Below are positions 8,447 through 23,400 of a stretch of 56,744 nt of DNA, in pieces. The notes under the pieces are model-generated. The model saw nothing but the letters and a program-made list of their open reading frames with translations, had not been told where the DNA came from and ran no database searches. Numbering within the stretch: position 1 is the stretch's first letter; the number at the start of each line of letters is the position of its first letter. Origin of the DNA: Saprospiraceae bacterium (GTDB taxonomy: Bacteria; Bacteroidota; Bacteroidia; Chitinophagales; Saprospiraceae); NCBI GenBank assembly GCA_016717105.1, contig JADKGF010000021.1:1-56744 (forward strand). Reading direction: 5' to 3'. The position numbers and the translations under genes are program-made.

Positions 8447-11400
8447 TGGAAGATAAAAATAAAGAAGTAAAAAATTGGTTGGATGACCGCAAAGAAGTAT
8501 TGCCCGATGGATTTTGGGAATCTGTAGAGCCACACATTCCTACCTACAAAAAGAAACGAAGAATGCCTTTCCTATTTTGGCTTGGTTTGGCTACTGTGGC
8601 AGCAGGATTATCTTATTATATACTCGATTCTAAAGCTGAGATAAGAGATGAAGTCCGCTTGCATGATACACAGAACAAGACAGAAGATGCCAATAAAATC
8701 AAGCAGGACGATATGGTATCTCTACGCAGTATGTCTTCAAATTTAGCACAAGAAGATAATGAGAAAATCATATCCAAAGTTGGTAAAAATCCAACAGATG
8801 AAGCGAGTAATAAAAAAAGTTTAACAACCAAAAGCACCTTCAATAAAACATCTAAAGTACAAAAAGCCAATCTAACAAATGAAATAATACCTATCAATGA
8901 AAATAAAAGTCTAGATCAAGAAAAAAATATTTACACCATTGATAAACAGGATATTAATAAAGATATTGAAAAATCAACTCAAACTACAACAGATTCACAA
9001 TACGATGAAACGTTCAATAAAAATCTTGACATCCAACTTTTACCTTTAATAGATGTTGGGATTTTCAAGGCGAAAGATATCATCCTGACGCACAAAGCAA
9101 TCAATCTTGTCAAACCAGCTGAAGATCAAACGCATTATATAGCACATGTAGGATATAATATGGTTTTTCTTCAGCGGAAAATGACATCGAGTGATGTTGA
9201 AAATATCCTTTTTTACAATCGAAAAAAACTAGAAAATAACTTTATCAGCCACGAATTATATGCTAACCTCTTGTACAAAATCCACAGTCGATGGAGCATC
9301 GGTGGCGGATTGAGATTCACGCGTGTTCAAGAATTGTTTGATTATGACTACTTATTCATAGAAGCCAATGCATTAAATATCACAACCAAAAAAAGGATCA
9401 TTGAACATACCAATACTTTTGATTTGATCGACATATTCGGACAAGTAGATTATCGATTTAACATTTCAAAGTTGCATTGTACTATATCCAACAACTTGGC
9501 TTATAATACAATATTGCGTGTGGATGGCTTGTTCCTAAATGAAACAAACGAATTAGGTAAGCTTCAAGATATACATGATTACAAATCTAATATCGGTTGG
9601 AGCCACCAACTTTCATTAGGTTTGATTGTGCCTGTGAATCATCATTTTCACTTGGGTTTGCAAGGTGGATATAGGCATTACCTCCAAAATTGGAGCAAAA
9701 GTGGTGCGGATATACAGATAGGTTACAAAGGATTTACAGTTGGTACCAGTGTAGGATATCGTTTTTAGGATATAAAAGATCGTGAATCAATGTTCAACAA
9801 ATCCATTAATTATCACAGTACAAGTATAGTTAATAGCACAAAAACCACACTTTTCTTAGGCAATACAACCACAAAGTGTTAGATTTGGTGTATAATATGT
9901 AAGTTATGCATTTATCCATATCAAAGTTTGACAATTGAAAGTCCTTAATATTCATAAGCGATCCATAGACCAACCCAAAAATGTCATTATTGACCATTTA
10001 AAAACCTTGGCTACAGAACAAGATCGCATTTGGCCAAAAGAACACTGGCCTGCACTCAGATTTAAAGAAGGATTAAAAATAGGTGCAAAAGGCGGACACG
10101 GACCCATTCGATACTTTGTAGAAGCATATAATCCCGATGAAATCATACAGTTCAGATTTACAAAACCCACGGGATTTAATGGAATCCACAAATTTGAGAT
10201 CAAAGAACTTACCGAAAATAAAACGGAAATCAGTCATACCATCGATATGGATACTACTGGAAAAGGAACACTATCTTGGGTATTTGGAATTCGATCTTTA
10301 CACGATGCCTTAATCGAGGACGCTTTTGATAAATTTGAAAATATGTTTACTGAAAATAAAAAATCAACAGAATGGAATTTTTGGGTAAAATTTTTGAGAA
10401 AACGACTTGCAAATAAATAAAACCATATGTAGATAAAATATTTCGGACAATTCAAATTGGCAAAAATGGCGCATCAAAATACGAGTCCAATAAACAAAAG
10501 CCATCTCAGACCTAAAATGCATTAAACCTCAAAATGAAAATAATAACTTGGAATTGTAATATGGCATTCCGTAAAAAAGCAGTATATATACTGGCAGAAG
10601 ACCCAGATATTCTAATCGTACCAGAGTGCGAAAATCTGGATCGACTTACTTTTGGGAAGAATTCAAAACAACCGACTAGCTCAGTTTGGTATGGAAATAA
10701 TCCGCATAAAGGTATTGGCGTTTTTTCTTTTGGTGATTATAAAATTAAACTGCTAGAAAATCATAATCCCGCATTCAAATATATTTTACCTTTAACTATC
10801 TTCGATGATAAAACCGATTTTACCGTATTTGCTATCTGGGCACAGAAGCCAGAAAAACACGACGGCTATGTAGAGCAAATCTGGAATGCTGTACATTATT
10901 ATGACAAATTATTAGATGTTGAAAATGTCATTCTAGCTGGTGATTTTAATAGCAACTCATTTTGGGATAAGCCGAACAGAATATACAATCATACGAATTT
11001 GGTGGAATTTTTAAAGTCAAAAAATATATTTAGCACCTATCATCACTTCCATCATCAAAGTCAAGGTCAAGAAAAAGACAATACTCTTTTGATGCATCGG
11101 AAACTTGACCGACCTTATCATATTGATTTTTGTTTCGTATCATCAAACCTAATAGACAAATTAAAAAATGTAGAAATCGGGGAATACGAAAAATGGACGT
11201 TACATAGCGACCATACTCCTATAATCGTTACAATTGACCTATGACGATCATAGAAACTATATCAATGATCTTTACTTAGAACAGATATTTGAAGTTTAGT
11301 TCATGTTTAAACAACAAAAAAAGCGCCCATAATACCCATGATGTTCATTTTTCAAGAAATTAACCATCTTCTTTACAAAATCTTTATACCTATACTTTTA

Positions 11401-14400
11401 CCTTTGCAATAAAAAACTGGATCTTCTCAAAACAAGAAACTTAAGTAAATCAAATCAGTATGTCATCAGCATTCTTTTTATAGTCATTACGACTGCTATC
11501 TGCTTTTTTTCAGCTGATTTTGTTGGTTACCAAGCGGTTGCACTCATCCTATTGCTAGCGGTATCTCTTAATGCTATTTTGTTTGATATTTTCCCGGTGT
11601 TACTTTCGGCTTTTTTGAGTGCTTTGCTCTGGAATTTTTTATTTATTCCACCTATTTTCACCTTTCATATTGACAATATAGGTGATTCTTTGATGTTCTT
11701 AATGTATTTTGTTATCGCTTTGATCAATGCCGTATTAACCGTAAAAATCAAAGACTTTCAACAAAAAGTAAAAGACAAGGAAAATAAGGAAAAGAGTATA
11801 AAACTCTATAACACATTGTTGAATTCGCTATCACATGAACTGCGAACACCTATTTCAACCATCATCGGTGCTATTGACACTATCAGAGACCGTCAAACAA
11901 ATCTGTCCGAAAGTAATCGTGAAGCGCTATATTCTGAAATCGAAATTGCAAGTTTTCGTCTAAACCGTCAGGTCCAAAACCTACTGAATATGAGTAGATT
12001 AGAAGCAGGATTCATCCAAGTAAAAAACGATTGGTGCGACATGAACGAGCTTGTTTTTCAGCAATCAATGATGAAAAAGATGAAATAAGCCACCATACCA
12101 TAGAATTTATTCCTAATGAAAATTTGCCATTTTTCAAATTAGACAGTGGACTGGTCGAGCAAATCTTGCAAAACATATTAAACAATGCATTACAATATAC
12201 ACCTGAAAATTCAATAATTACTATTGCAATTCAACATAAGGATGAGCATTGCCATATAGAAGTTTCTGATAATGGCAACGGCTTTCCAGAAAATGAAATA
12301 AACCTGGTTTTTGATAAGTTTTACCGATTGAACAATACTAGAACTGGCGGTACAGGCTTAGGACTTTCTATTGTAAAAGGATTTATAGAAGCCATGAATG
12401 GAAAAGTGAAATTGGAAAATTTATCACATGGCGGTGCAAAATTTACCATTGAAATTCCAGCAGAAACATCGTATGTCAATAATTTAAAAAATGAATAAGG
12501 CAGAAATACTTATTATAGATGACGAACCACAAATTCGTAAATTGTTGCAAATCAACTTAGAAAGCAATGGATATAAAGTCATTCAGGCTAGGAAAGGGAA
12601 CGAAGGCTTAATCCTCGCTGCGTCGCATCCACCAGATTTGATTTTGTTAGATATAGGTTTGCCTGACAAAAACGGACACCACATCTTGCAAGAACTCAAG
12701 GAATGGTACAATACACCAGTCATTATACTGTCTGTTCAAGATAGCGAATCTGATATCGTTTCGGCCTTAGACAATGGAGCAGCCGACTATCTGACCAAGC
12801 CATTTCGTACAGGTGAATTATTGGCGAGAATTCGGTCTGCAATAAAGCGAAGTCAAAATACCGAAAATGTATCAACGGTTATCTGTGGAGATATCGAGAT
12901 CGACCTTGTCTCCCGAATAGTCAAAAAGATCATGAAATAATAAAACTAACTTCTACAGAGTATAATTTATTGGCATTGTTCGCCAAAAATGAAAGTAAAG
13001 TATTGACCCATCAATATATCCTAAAGGAAATTTGGGGTATTGGCTATCAAACAGAAACACAATATTTGCGGGTATTTGTTGGTACGCTGCGCAAAAAATT
13101 GGAAAACAACCCAAATAACCCAATTCATATCATTACCGAAAGTGGCGTCGGATATAGATTTCAATAAGAATAAATAGTTTTCTCCAATTAAATAAATATA
13201 ATTTGATAAGTTTCAAATTTATATATATGATTTTATGATTATTTCAAAATTTTAATTTATCTTTATAAAATCTTTATATTTTTCAATGATATTTTAATTA
13301 TATATATATTCATTTCATAGGACTTTTGCACCGACAAAAAGAAGAGAAATAGAAATGTATCTTTTATTGCAAATAAAGATGTGATAAAAAATATTCAGGT
13401 AAAATATTTGGTAACGCTATCAAATATTTAATCACCTAATTCCCTTCTACTTTTTCCATTTACAAGAATATGTACAATGAATGATAAAGTACAGATAACC
13501 AAACCCATCGCTGATATAATAGTAAAAGTATGCTTTGATACTGTAGAATTTGCGCGATTGTATGAGCAAGACAAGCCCAACAGTGCCAAAAAAATATTAG
13601 AATCAAGCAGCGGTATCAAAAGCGGTATGAATGGATTAATAGGAGCGGAAACGAGTCAAATAATGATTAAAAATATTGCTGATTATAAGAATGTAGTCAG
13701 GAATACTTTAGATGTTTACAACAATTTAAATCTGCTTTTGGCCAATAAAGTTGAACTTATTAACACACTTATAGACTTGCAGCAACACCTTATGGACTTA
13801 CACCAAGCAATTATAAAATCACAAAAGTCATAAAATGGCAACAATCAAAAATGAAATAGCAGAAAAAGTATCTATGGGAACGCTCTTGGTAGCGTTGGGT
13901 ATCATCTATGGAGATATAGGAACAAGTCCACTCTACGTACTCAAGGCTATAGTAGGCGAAAAAACCATTTCTGAAACCTTGATCTATGGCAGTATTTCTT
14001 GCGTCATATGGACGATCACATTACTGACTACGTTGAAGTATATCACACTCACATTACGGGCAGATAACCATGGTGAAGGTGGTATTTTTTCTTTGTATGC
14101 GCTGGTAAAAAGGTATAGCAAGTATCTCATCTTGCCTACGATGATCGGTGCTGCTACAATGTTGGCCGACGGTATGATCACGCCACCTATTTCGGTATCA
14201 TCCGCTGTAGAAGGTATTTCCAATATCAAAGGATTAGAAAATATACCCACTGTTCCTATTGTTATTGCCATAATTTCGGGATTGTTTTTCTTTCAAAGGT
14301 ACGGTACACATAAGGTTGGTGGCATTTTTGGCCCTATAATGTTGGTATGGTTTATAATGTTGCCCACTTTGGGTATTTCACACATCGTGCAACATCCACA

Positions 14401-17400
14401 GATACTTAAAGCGCTAAATCCGATGTATGCCTATGATTTTCTGGTGCATTATCCGGGTGGATTTTTGTTGTTAGGTGGTGTATTTCTTGCCACTACAGGT
14501 GCTGAAGCCTTGTATGCCGACTTAGGACATTGTGGTATAAAAAATATTCGCATTACGTGGGTTGGAGTCAAAACAGCCTTGGTCCTCAACTATATGGGAC
14601 AAGCCGCTTGGCTTATAACACTAGGAGATAATGCGACCTTGGATGGACGAAATCCTTTTTATGAAATCATGCCAGAATGGTTTTTATTGGGAGGCATTAT
14701 TATTTCCACCATGGCCACAATTATTGCATCACAAGCCATGATCAGTGGAAGTTATACGCTGATTAGCGAAGCCATGAATTTAAACTTTTGGCCACGTGTA
14801 GCAGTACGCCAGCCATCCGAGAAAAAAGGTCAGATATACATACCGAGTATCAATATATTGCTGTGGATTGGCTGTATATTTATGGTATTATATTTTGATG
14901 ATTCGACCAAGATGGAAGCAGCATATGGTTTAGCTATAACGATTACGATGCTTGTCACCACATTTTTATTGTCGTTTTATTTGCGATATGTACTCAAATG
15001 GAAGCCCTTATTTGTATATACCTTGATTGCATTTTTCGCCATTGTTGAGACTACATTTTTCGTGTCTAATGTCAATAAGTTTGCAGATGGAGGATATATA
15101 ACCATCATCATTGCTTTGGGATTCATTTTTGTCATGTATTCTGTATTTCATGGTAGGAAGATTGGCAATAAGTTTACAAAATTTGTTGACTTGGGCAAAT
15201 ACGTAAAGACTTTTCAGGAATTGAGTGTGGATAATGCTATCCCAAAATATGCAACACACTTAGTCTATCTTACCAAAGCCGATTCAAGACATCAGGTGGA
15301 GCATAAAATAATAAAGTCCATCTTAGCAAAAAAACCTAAAAAAGCAGATGTGTATTGGTTTGTACACCTAAATCGGACAGATGATCCTTATACATTATCA
15401 TATGATGTACTGGAATTGGTAGATGATACTGTAATAAAAATTAACATAAATATAGGTTTCCGCATCCAACCAAGGACTGAACTTTACTTCAAGAAAATCG
15501 TCAAGGATCTCGTTGAAAACAAAGAGCTGAACCTACACATCAGACCCGATGGTTCGACAAAATACAATAATGAGCCAGATTTTAAATTTGTGGTTATCGA
15601 GAAATTCCTTTCTGTAGAAAACGAATTTACCTTAAACGAAGGCTTATTGCTCAACTCTTATTTCTTCCTGAAAAAATGGAGTTTGAATGACGAACTTTAT
15701 TTTGGTCTCGATAAAAGTGATGTAGAAGTTGAATATACACCATTGCTATATCATCCTGCAGAAGAAGTAGTCTTGCAACGTATAGAGTATAAAAAATGAT
15801 AGAAAACGGATGAGATTTTGTAAAAAATTTGAAAATATTGTATTTTACATATGCGCAATTAAAAGCCATAAACCTGAATCTATACAATATATTCGGTTTT
15901 GACTATCCAACACAAAAGTTCCTAATACAATGACCAGATATTTTATCTTTTTGACGATGCTTGTATTTCTTCTTATAAGTTGCAATACACAAAATCCTTC
16001 CGACCTAAAAATAGAGAAAGTTTATCTAGACAAGACAGATACCACTAAAAATTGCTATACCCTATTATATCCACCAAATCTGCCATGGAAAGGATTTATA
16101 TTTCTCATTCCAGGTTTTGGGGAAACGCCAGAGCGTGTTTTTCAACAGACCGATTTAGCACAAAAATTGGCATCAAACGGTATATTAACCGTCATTCCTA
16201 CCTTTGACGATGGTGTTTTATCATTTGGAGTGGATAGTGTAAGTCAGCGAAGTTTCGAAAGAATTTTACAAGATGTAATGTCTAAACACAAACTGAATGG
16301 CCTGAGATTCTACGTAGGTGGCTATTCTATCGGTGGAAGTTGTAGCTTAAAGTATGCTGAAAATGGTAAAGTCAAACCAACTGCTATTTTTGCCATTGAC
16401 TCACCACTAGACTTTGAGCGCGTATACAATTCGGCGAAAAGAGATATCAGACTTGCTAAGGATAGTGCACCGAATGAAGAAAATATTTATATTATTGAAA
16501 GACTCGAGAAAGAAATAGGTGGCAGTCCCGAAAATTATTTATCGGAATACTATAAATTTTCACCGTATTCATTTTCAGATACAACACAATCTGCCATAAA
16601 AAAATTGACTAAAACGCCTATACGAATCTATACAGAGCCAGATATTAATTGGTGGATGAAAGAACGAAATGCAGACTATACCAGCATGAATTCAACCGAG
16701 TCTTCCGCACTTATCAATGAGCTCAATAGGCATGGAAATACCCATGCAGCACTAATCATTACACAAAATAAAGGTTACAGAAAGCCTGATAACACCAGGC
16801 ATCCACATTCTTGGAGTATCGTAGATAATGACGAATTGATACAGTGGTTGTTGAAATACAAATAGGACAACTAAGAGTTTAAAATACCGACACTATAATC
16901 AAGTTAAAGATATTATCAGAGAGCCTTATGTAAAATAAAAAACAGTCTAAGGCAAAAAATACTATTCAATTTTTACCAATAATACGCTGAATAGAATATT
17001 ATTGGTAAAAATTAAATAATATTAGAATCTGATTAGTGCTTATTTTGAATATCAAATGCTAGACCTGCCGAAATTATAGGCGTTGCCTTGATATATTGAC
17101 CAGGTACAAATCCTGTACTTTTATAACCTAATTGCGTGGTAAGATACATAGGTACATTTCCTGCACTTAGTTTATAATCAAGATTGACAATAGCCATCAA
17201 TCCTTGTCCACCTTTAGTTTCGACTGATTTAGGATCTTCGCCTGAGGACAATGCCTTACCAAACGTCATAGTTGGCTGATCAAAATAATCCAATGAGCCA
17301 CCGATAACTAACTTATCAGTCTGTATAAAATTAAGTGCTTTGATTCCAATTCCAAAAAACTTATCACCGTAATCATTATTGCCTTTACGCACATTCAGGG

Positions 17401-20400
17401 TATAATTTCGATCCTTCATACTCACATTCAGTTGACCAAAATATTCAATACCAAAGGGACTCAAGTATGCTCCTACACTCGGCATAAAATTGAAACTTTC
17501 TTTTCCAATTTTCTTATAATTTGTAACAGGTTCACCCATGATCCAGTACTTCCAAAGCACATTATAGATAGAAATGTAAAAATTAGGGTCTCCCAATACA
17601 TTGACATATCCAGCTTTTAGGATGTCATCTGGCACAAATTTGAATTTTTCTTTTTGTAATTGTATCAATTTATATTCATAATCTGGCTTAAACAGACTGT
17701 CTGGAATAGCAACATGTCTAGCATTTACAAAACTTAGGTAATAACTTACATCATCGTTAGCTCCATAATCAGATCCGATCGCATATCTCCAAAAATCCCA
17801 GTGGCTCAATAAATTCTGCATAGATTGATAATAGTGCATTCTTCCTGAAGACAATACCCTATTCGATATATTTTGTCGCAGCACATTGCTTGCATTCATA
17901 CCTGCTGCAATCGAAACTTCAAGGTCTATATAAGTATATGAATAATTAGGCCTGCTTTGGAATGCAACATAAGCTAAAGCGTCTTCGACATTGAGTTTCG
18001 GCTTAGTTAGATAATGAAAACTCCAGGAATAATATTTAAACGGAATCGAAATATCTTTTATGTCTTGGTTGACTTCGTCTGCAGTTGTTGCATGACCATT
18101 GATTTCGTGATTGATTATGCGGAAATTATTTGCAAGAGGATAATCCAATATCCCAATTTTTGCTAACCTTAACATTGCTTTTCCAATCTTGCCAATACCA
18201 GTGGATTTTTTCTCGCCTTTATTGTTTAACCAAAGGTTATAATCACCTTTAGTCCAGCCTATAGCGTATTCCAACGATAGTAAGTCATCCGTCATTATCG
18301 ACTGCCTCAATTTGGTATCGTATTGTACGCTGATCAAATCTCTTTTATTTGAAGGCTGTACCTGCGCATTAATTGTACCGAAATTTGCAATTAAAAAAAG
18401 AAACAAAAAAGTAATTAATCTAAAACTCATATTAAAAAATTAATAAATAAAAAAAATGATTTTAACCGAAGAATTGTATAGGTAAATATCAAACTTGCAT
18501 ATTAAACCTAAAACCAAATGGTACGTACCTAAAACTAAGTGCCGCACGATTTTTAGCAAAATATATCGGGCAATAACCTATACTGTGATGTACACATTTA
18601 ATGAAAAAACAAACTCTAAAATAGGTCTTAAAGAACAAGAACCTTATGTTGGACGTATCAAGAATACTACATAACTAGTTGAATGTAAATAATTAAAATA
18701 TAAATTATTATTTACACATATATTGAACTTAAAAAAAATAAGTCCTTTGATTTTGGACTTACTTTTTATATTATACTATCGTAAGAAATTGCAAAATTTA
18801 TGCTAGAGAAAAAGCGGATTTCACCTGATCGATGTAATCAAGTTTCTCCCAAGTGAATGTCTCAACCGAAACCGTTTTCTCTTCGCCACCAGGCATCTTA
18901 AACGTTTTGACTACAACTTCAGGTTTACGACCCATGTGACCATAAGCAGCTGTTTCGCTGTATATCGGATTTCTCAGTTTCAGGCGCTGTTCGATAAAGT
19001 ACGGTCTCATATCGAAGATCTTCTCTACCAAAGTACTAATCTCACCATCTGACATCTTTACCTTGGCGGTGCCATAAGTATTGACATTGATAGATGTAGG
19101 TTTTGCCACACCGATCGCATAAGAAACTTGTACCAATATCTCATCACAAACACCAGCTGCAACAAGATTTTTTGCTATGTGTCGCGTAGCATAAGCGGCA
19201 CTTCTATCTACTTTGCTTGGATCTTTCCCGGAGAAAGCGCCACCACCATGCGCGCCTTTACCACCGTAAGTATCGACGATAATCTTTCTACCAGTAAGTC
19301 CGGTATCGCCATGTGGACCACCGATTACAAACTTGCCTGTAGGATTGATGTGGTATTTGATATCTTCATTAAAAAAGTGCGCATATTGTGGATATTTCGC
19401 CTTGATCCTTGGAATCAGGATGCCTATGATATCTGACTTAATTTTAGCTAGCATGGCTTCTTCAGCATCAAAATCATCATGTTGTGTAGATACCACGATT
19501 GCTTCTATACGTTGTGGCTTATTGTCATCAGAATATTCTAGTGTCACTTGCGACTTTGCATCAGGACGTAGATATTTGATTTCATTATCTTCTCTTCTGA
19601 TATTGGCTAGCTCGATGAGGATAGCATGTGCAATATCCAAAGCAAGCGGCATATAATTTTCTGTTTCATTGGTAGCATAACCGAACATCATACCTTGGTC
19701 TCCTGCACCTTGATCTTCTTTTACTTTTCGCTCTACACCTTGATTGATATCAGAAGATTGCTCATGGATAGCAGATAAGACACCACATGAATTGGCTTCA
19801 AACATGTATTCTGACTTGGTATATCCAATTTTTCTGATTACTTCCCTGGCTATTTGTTGTAAATACAAGTAAGTATTGGATTTCACTTCACCAGCAAGGA
19901 TGACTTGACCTGTTGTGACCAAAGTTTCACATGCTACTTTTGATTCGGGATCAAAGGCTAAAAAATTGTCAATCAGGGCGTCGGAGATCTGATCTGCAAC
20001 TTTGTCAGGATGTCCTTCACTAACAGATTCAGATGTAAATAAATAAGGCATTGTATATTTGTTTTTAAGTTATACTAAGCAAAAATTACTAAAACATCGC
20101 AAAAGTACGATTTCTCATATGCTTCCACCAAGTTATAAACCAATTATTTTAAATATGTAATGAGAAACACTAGTAATATCAGCCTAAATACTAATGATAA
20201 ATCAACTACTTTGCCTCAAAAACAAAGCAATATTCATCGCAAAATGACTATTTTATGGTACATTGCAGCATCTGCTTATCGCCAAGATATCCTATATAAT
20301 TATCACCGATGTCTATTTTGCCTACACCAGCCGGAGTCCCTGTAAATATTAAGTCTCCCGTCTGTAAGGTAAAATAGCCCGATATATAACTGATCAAATA

Positions 20401-23400
20401 ATCAAAGACAAAAATCAGGTCTGATGACTGTCCATTTTGCACCACTTGTCCGTTTTTTTGCAATGAGAATGAAATATTACGCACATCTATCTCCGATTTA
20501 TCCACAAAATTGCCAATGCAAGCTGAGTTATCAAAAGCTTTGGCCAATTCCCATGGATGTCCTTTATCTTTCAATGAATCTTGGAGATCTCTAGCTGTAA
20601 AATCTATTCCGAGACCTATTTGGTTGTAATAATCTGTTGCAAATTTTTCTTGAACCGACCTGCCATTTTTTGAAATTTTAAGTACAAGCTCCAGTTCATA
20701 ATGGATATTATTGCTAAAATCTGGATGATAAAACGGCTTTCCGTCCGTGAGTGCGGCAGTCGCTGGTTTCATGAATATAAGTGGTGATTTGGGTACTGGA
20801 TTGTTCAATTCCTTGGCATGATCAATATAATTGCGCCCTATACAAAAGATTTTCATTATTCTATTTTTAAGTTGATTTTATCAAATAATTTTAAAAACTA
20901 AGGTACAGCTTTGCCCATACTGGCTTCCCAAAGTGCAAACCAATCTTGATCTTCCATCCTAAATGTAGTAGCTGATGGTAATCTGCCAATTTTGGCTTTG
21001 TCAGAAGTTCCTACCACGGGAATAATGCCTGCTGGATGTTGTAGAATCCAATTGTAAAAATTAGAGACGCCAAATTGCCTTATTTTACCTTGTGCCAGCA
21101 ATGAAGAAATAGCATCTGAGATCACCATTGGGTCCATCAGCGGACTTGGTCTGTGCAATAAAAACAAGTCCAGATAATCGGTTTTCAGATTTTTTAATGA
21201 TTGCTCACAGCACCCTATGATATAAGATTTGTCATAGCTGTAATGTTTGACTCTATTTTGTAAGTTTTCTGACTTCATCCTTATCCCACACTTCGTGATA
21301 AACTTGAGTTGATGCCGCTCTATACCTGTTTTTATCCAAGCTTGACCAAAGTCGCCCTCAGTTGTGTGCTCTCCATAAATATCCGCATGGTCAAAACTAT
21401 CGACCCCATTTTCAAAACAGGTTTGGATCATATCAGCCATGTCAGCTTGACTCATCTTGCGGCCCCATTTGCCCCAAAGCATGGTACCAGCTATGATTGA
21501 CGAAAATTTTGTTTGCATGATTGGGTTTTTGTTATTCGGTGATGAATTCGAGTACCTTTTTGGTATTGGCCTTTCCGATGAGTGCTTCTACTTCTGCAGG
21601 ATCAGCGTCTTTCACCCGTTGGATTGAACCAAATTTTTTCAATAATTTTTCGGCAGTGACCTTTCCGATACCCGGAATATTGGTGAGTTGTGTACCCAAA
21701 AAATTCTTTGATCGTTGATCTCTATGAAAAGAAATAGCAAACCTATGCGCTTCATTCCTGGCATGTTGAATGAGCTTGAGTGATTCGGATTTTTTATTGA
21801 TGTATAATGGTATCGAATCACCAGGAAAAAATATTTCTTCCAGCTTTTTTGCAATACCGATGACGGTAACTTTATCGAGAATCCCCAATTGCTCCAAGCT
21901 ACTAACAGCAGATGATAATTGTCCTTTACCACCATCGATGATGATCAGTTGGGGCAATGGCTTGCTTTCGGCCAACAATCGCTTGTACCTACGAAAAACG
22001 ACTTCTTGCATGGATGCAAAATCATCAGGACCTACTACAGTTTTGACATTAAAATGCCGATAATCCTTATTACTTGGTTTTGCATTCTTAAACACAACAC
22101 AGCTAGAAACTGGATTTGTGCCTTGCAAATTTGAATTATCAAAACATTCGATATGGAGCGGCATGACATCCATTTGCAAATCATTTTTTAGCGTCGTTAG
22201 GATTCTCTCTGACGAGGATACCTTTTTTTGATGACTTATCTCGTCTCTCTTTTCTGCCTGATGAAGTAATCTATATTGGTCTCTGCGAGTTCGAGGAGTT
22301 TCTTTTTATCTCCTATTTGAGGAACAGTGATGGCGATTTTTGGATCTGGTAAAGTTATCAATATTGGTACGACTACTTCTGGAGCATTACTTTCAAATCG
22401 CTCCCTGATCGTAGGTATGACAAATGACAACAAATCAGCTGGATCATCATCCAGATTCATCTGCATCTCTGCTATATCGGTATTGACAAGTGTACCATTG
22501 ACAATTTTCAGATAATTGACATAGGCCATGGTTTCGTCGGTTACGATCGCAAAGACATCAATATCTTTGATCGTTGTGCTAACGACAGTGGATGATGATT
22601 GGTAATCTTCGAATGCGATGAGTTTTTCTTTTAGCATCTGAGCCTGTTCAAATTCCAGGTTCTCAGCATGCTCTTTCATTGTATCTGTGATATATTTTTT
22701 CACATTACCAAGATTGCCTTTCAAAATATTTTTTGACTTGATCTATCTTAGCCATGTAATTTTGTTCGGTTTCAAAGCCCTCGCATGGTCCCAAACAATT
22801 TTTTATATGGTACTCTAGACATACTTTAAATTTACCACGCGCTATACCTTCCGTAGTAAACTGATAAGAACATGTCCGCAATTGGAAGAGCTTTCTGATG
22901 ATTTCCAATAAAATATTGACTCTGTACTTCGACGTGTATGGCCCAAAATACACCGAACCATCGCGTATCATCTTGCGCGTGAAAAATACCCTTGGGAAAA
23001 GTTCGTTTTTGATACAAATATACGTGTAGGATTTGCCATCCTTCAGCATTACATTATATCGAGGTTGAAATTTTTTGATCAATGAATTTTCCAATAGCAA
23101 AGCATCATGCTCTGTCTCCACGACCGTAAACTCAATATGGTGTGCATTTCGCGTAAGCAAAACGGTTTTGTATTGCGTATGTTTTTTATCCCCAAAATAG
23201 GATGACAAGCGATTCTTCAAGCTCTTGGCCTTGCCTACATACAAGATAGTACCTTCTTCATCCAGAAAGCGATATACGCCTGGTTCGTGTGGGATTGTCT
23301 CTGATATGGCCTTGAAATCTTCTGTCTTCACGAGACAAAGTTATTGATAAATTTGCTTTTACCGGTAGTAAATGGCTACAATCAAGTTATTTTTTCTTTT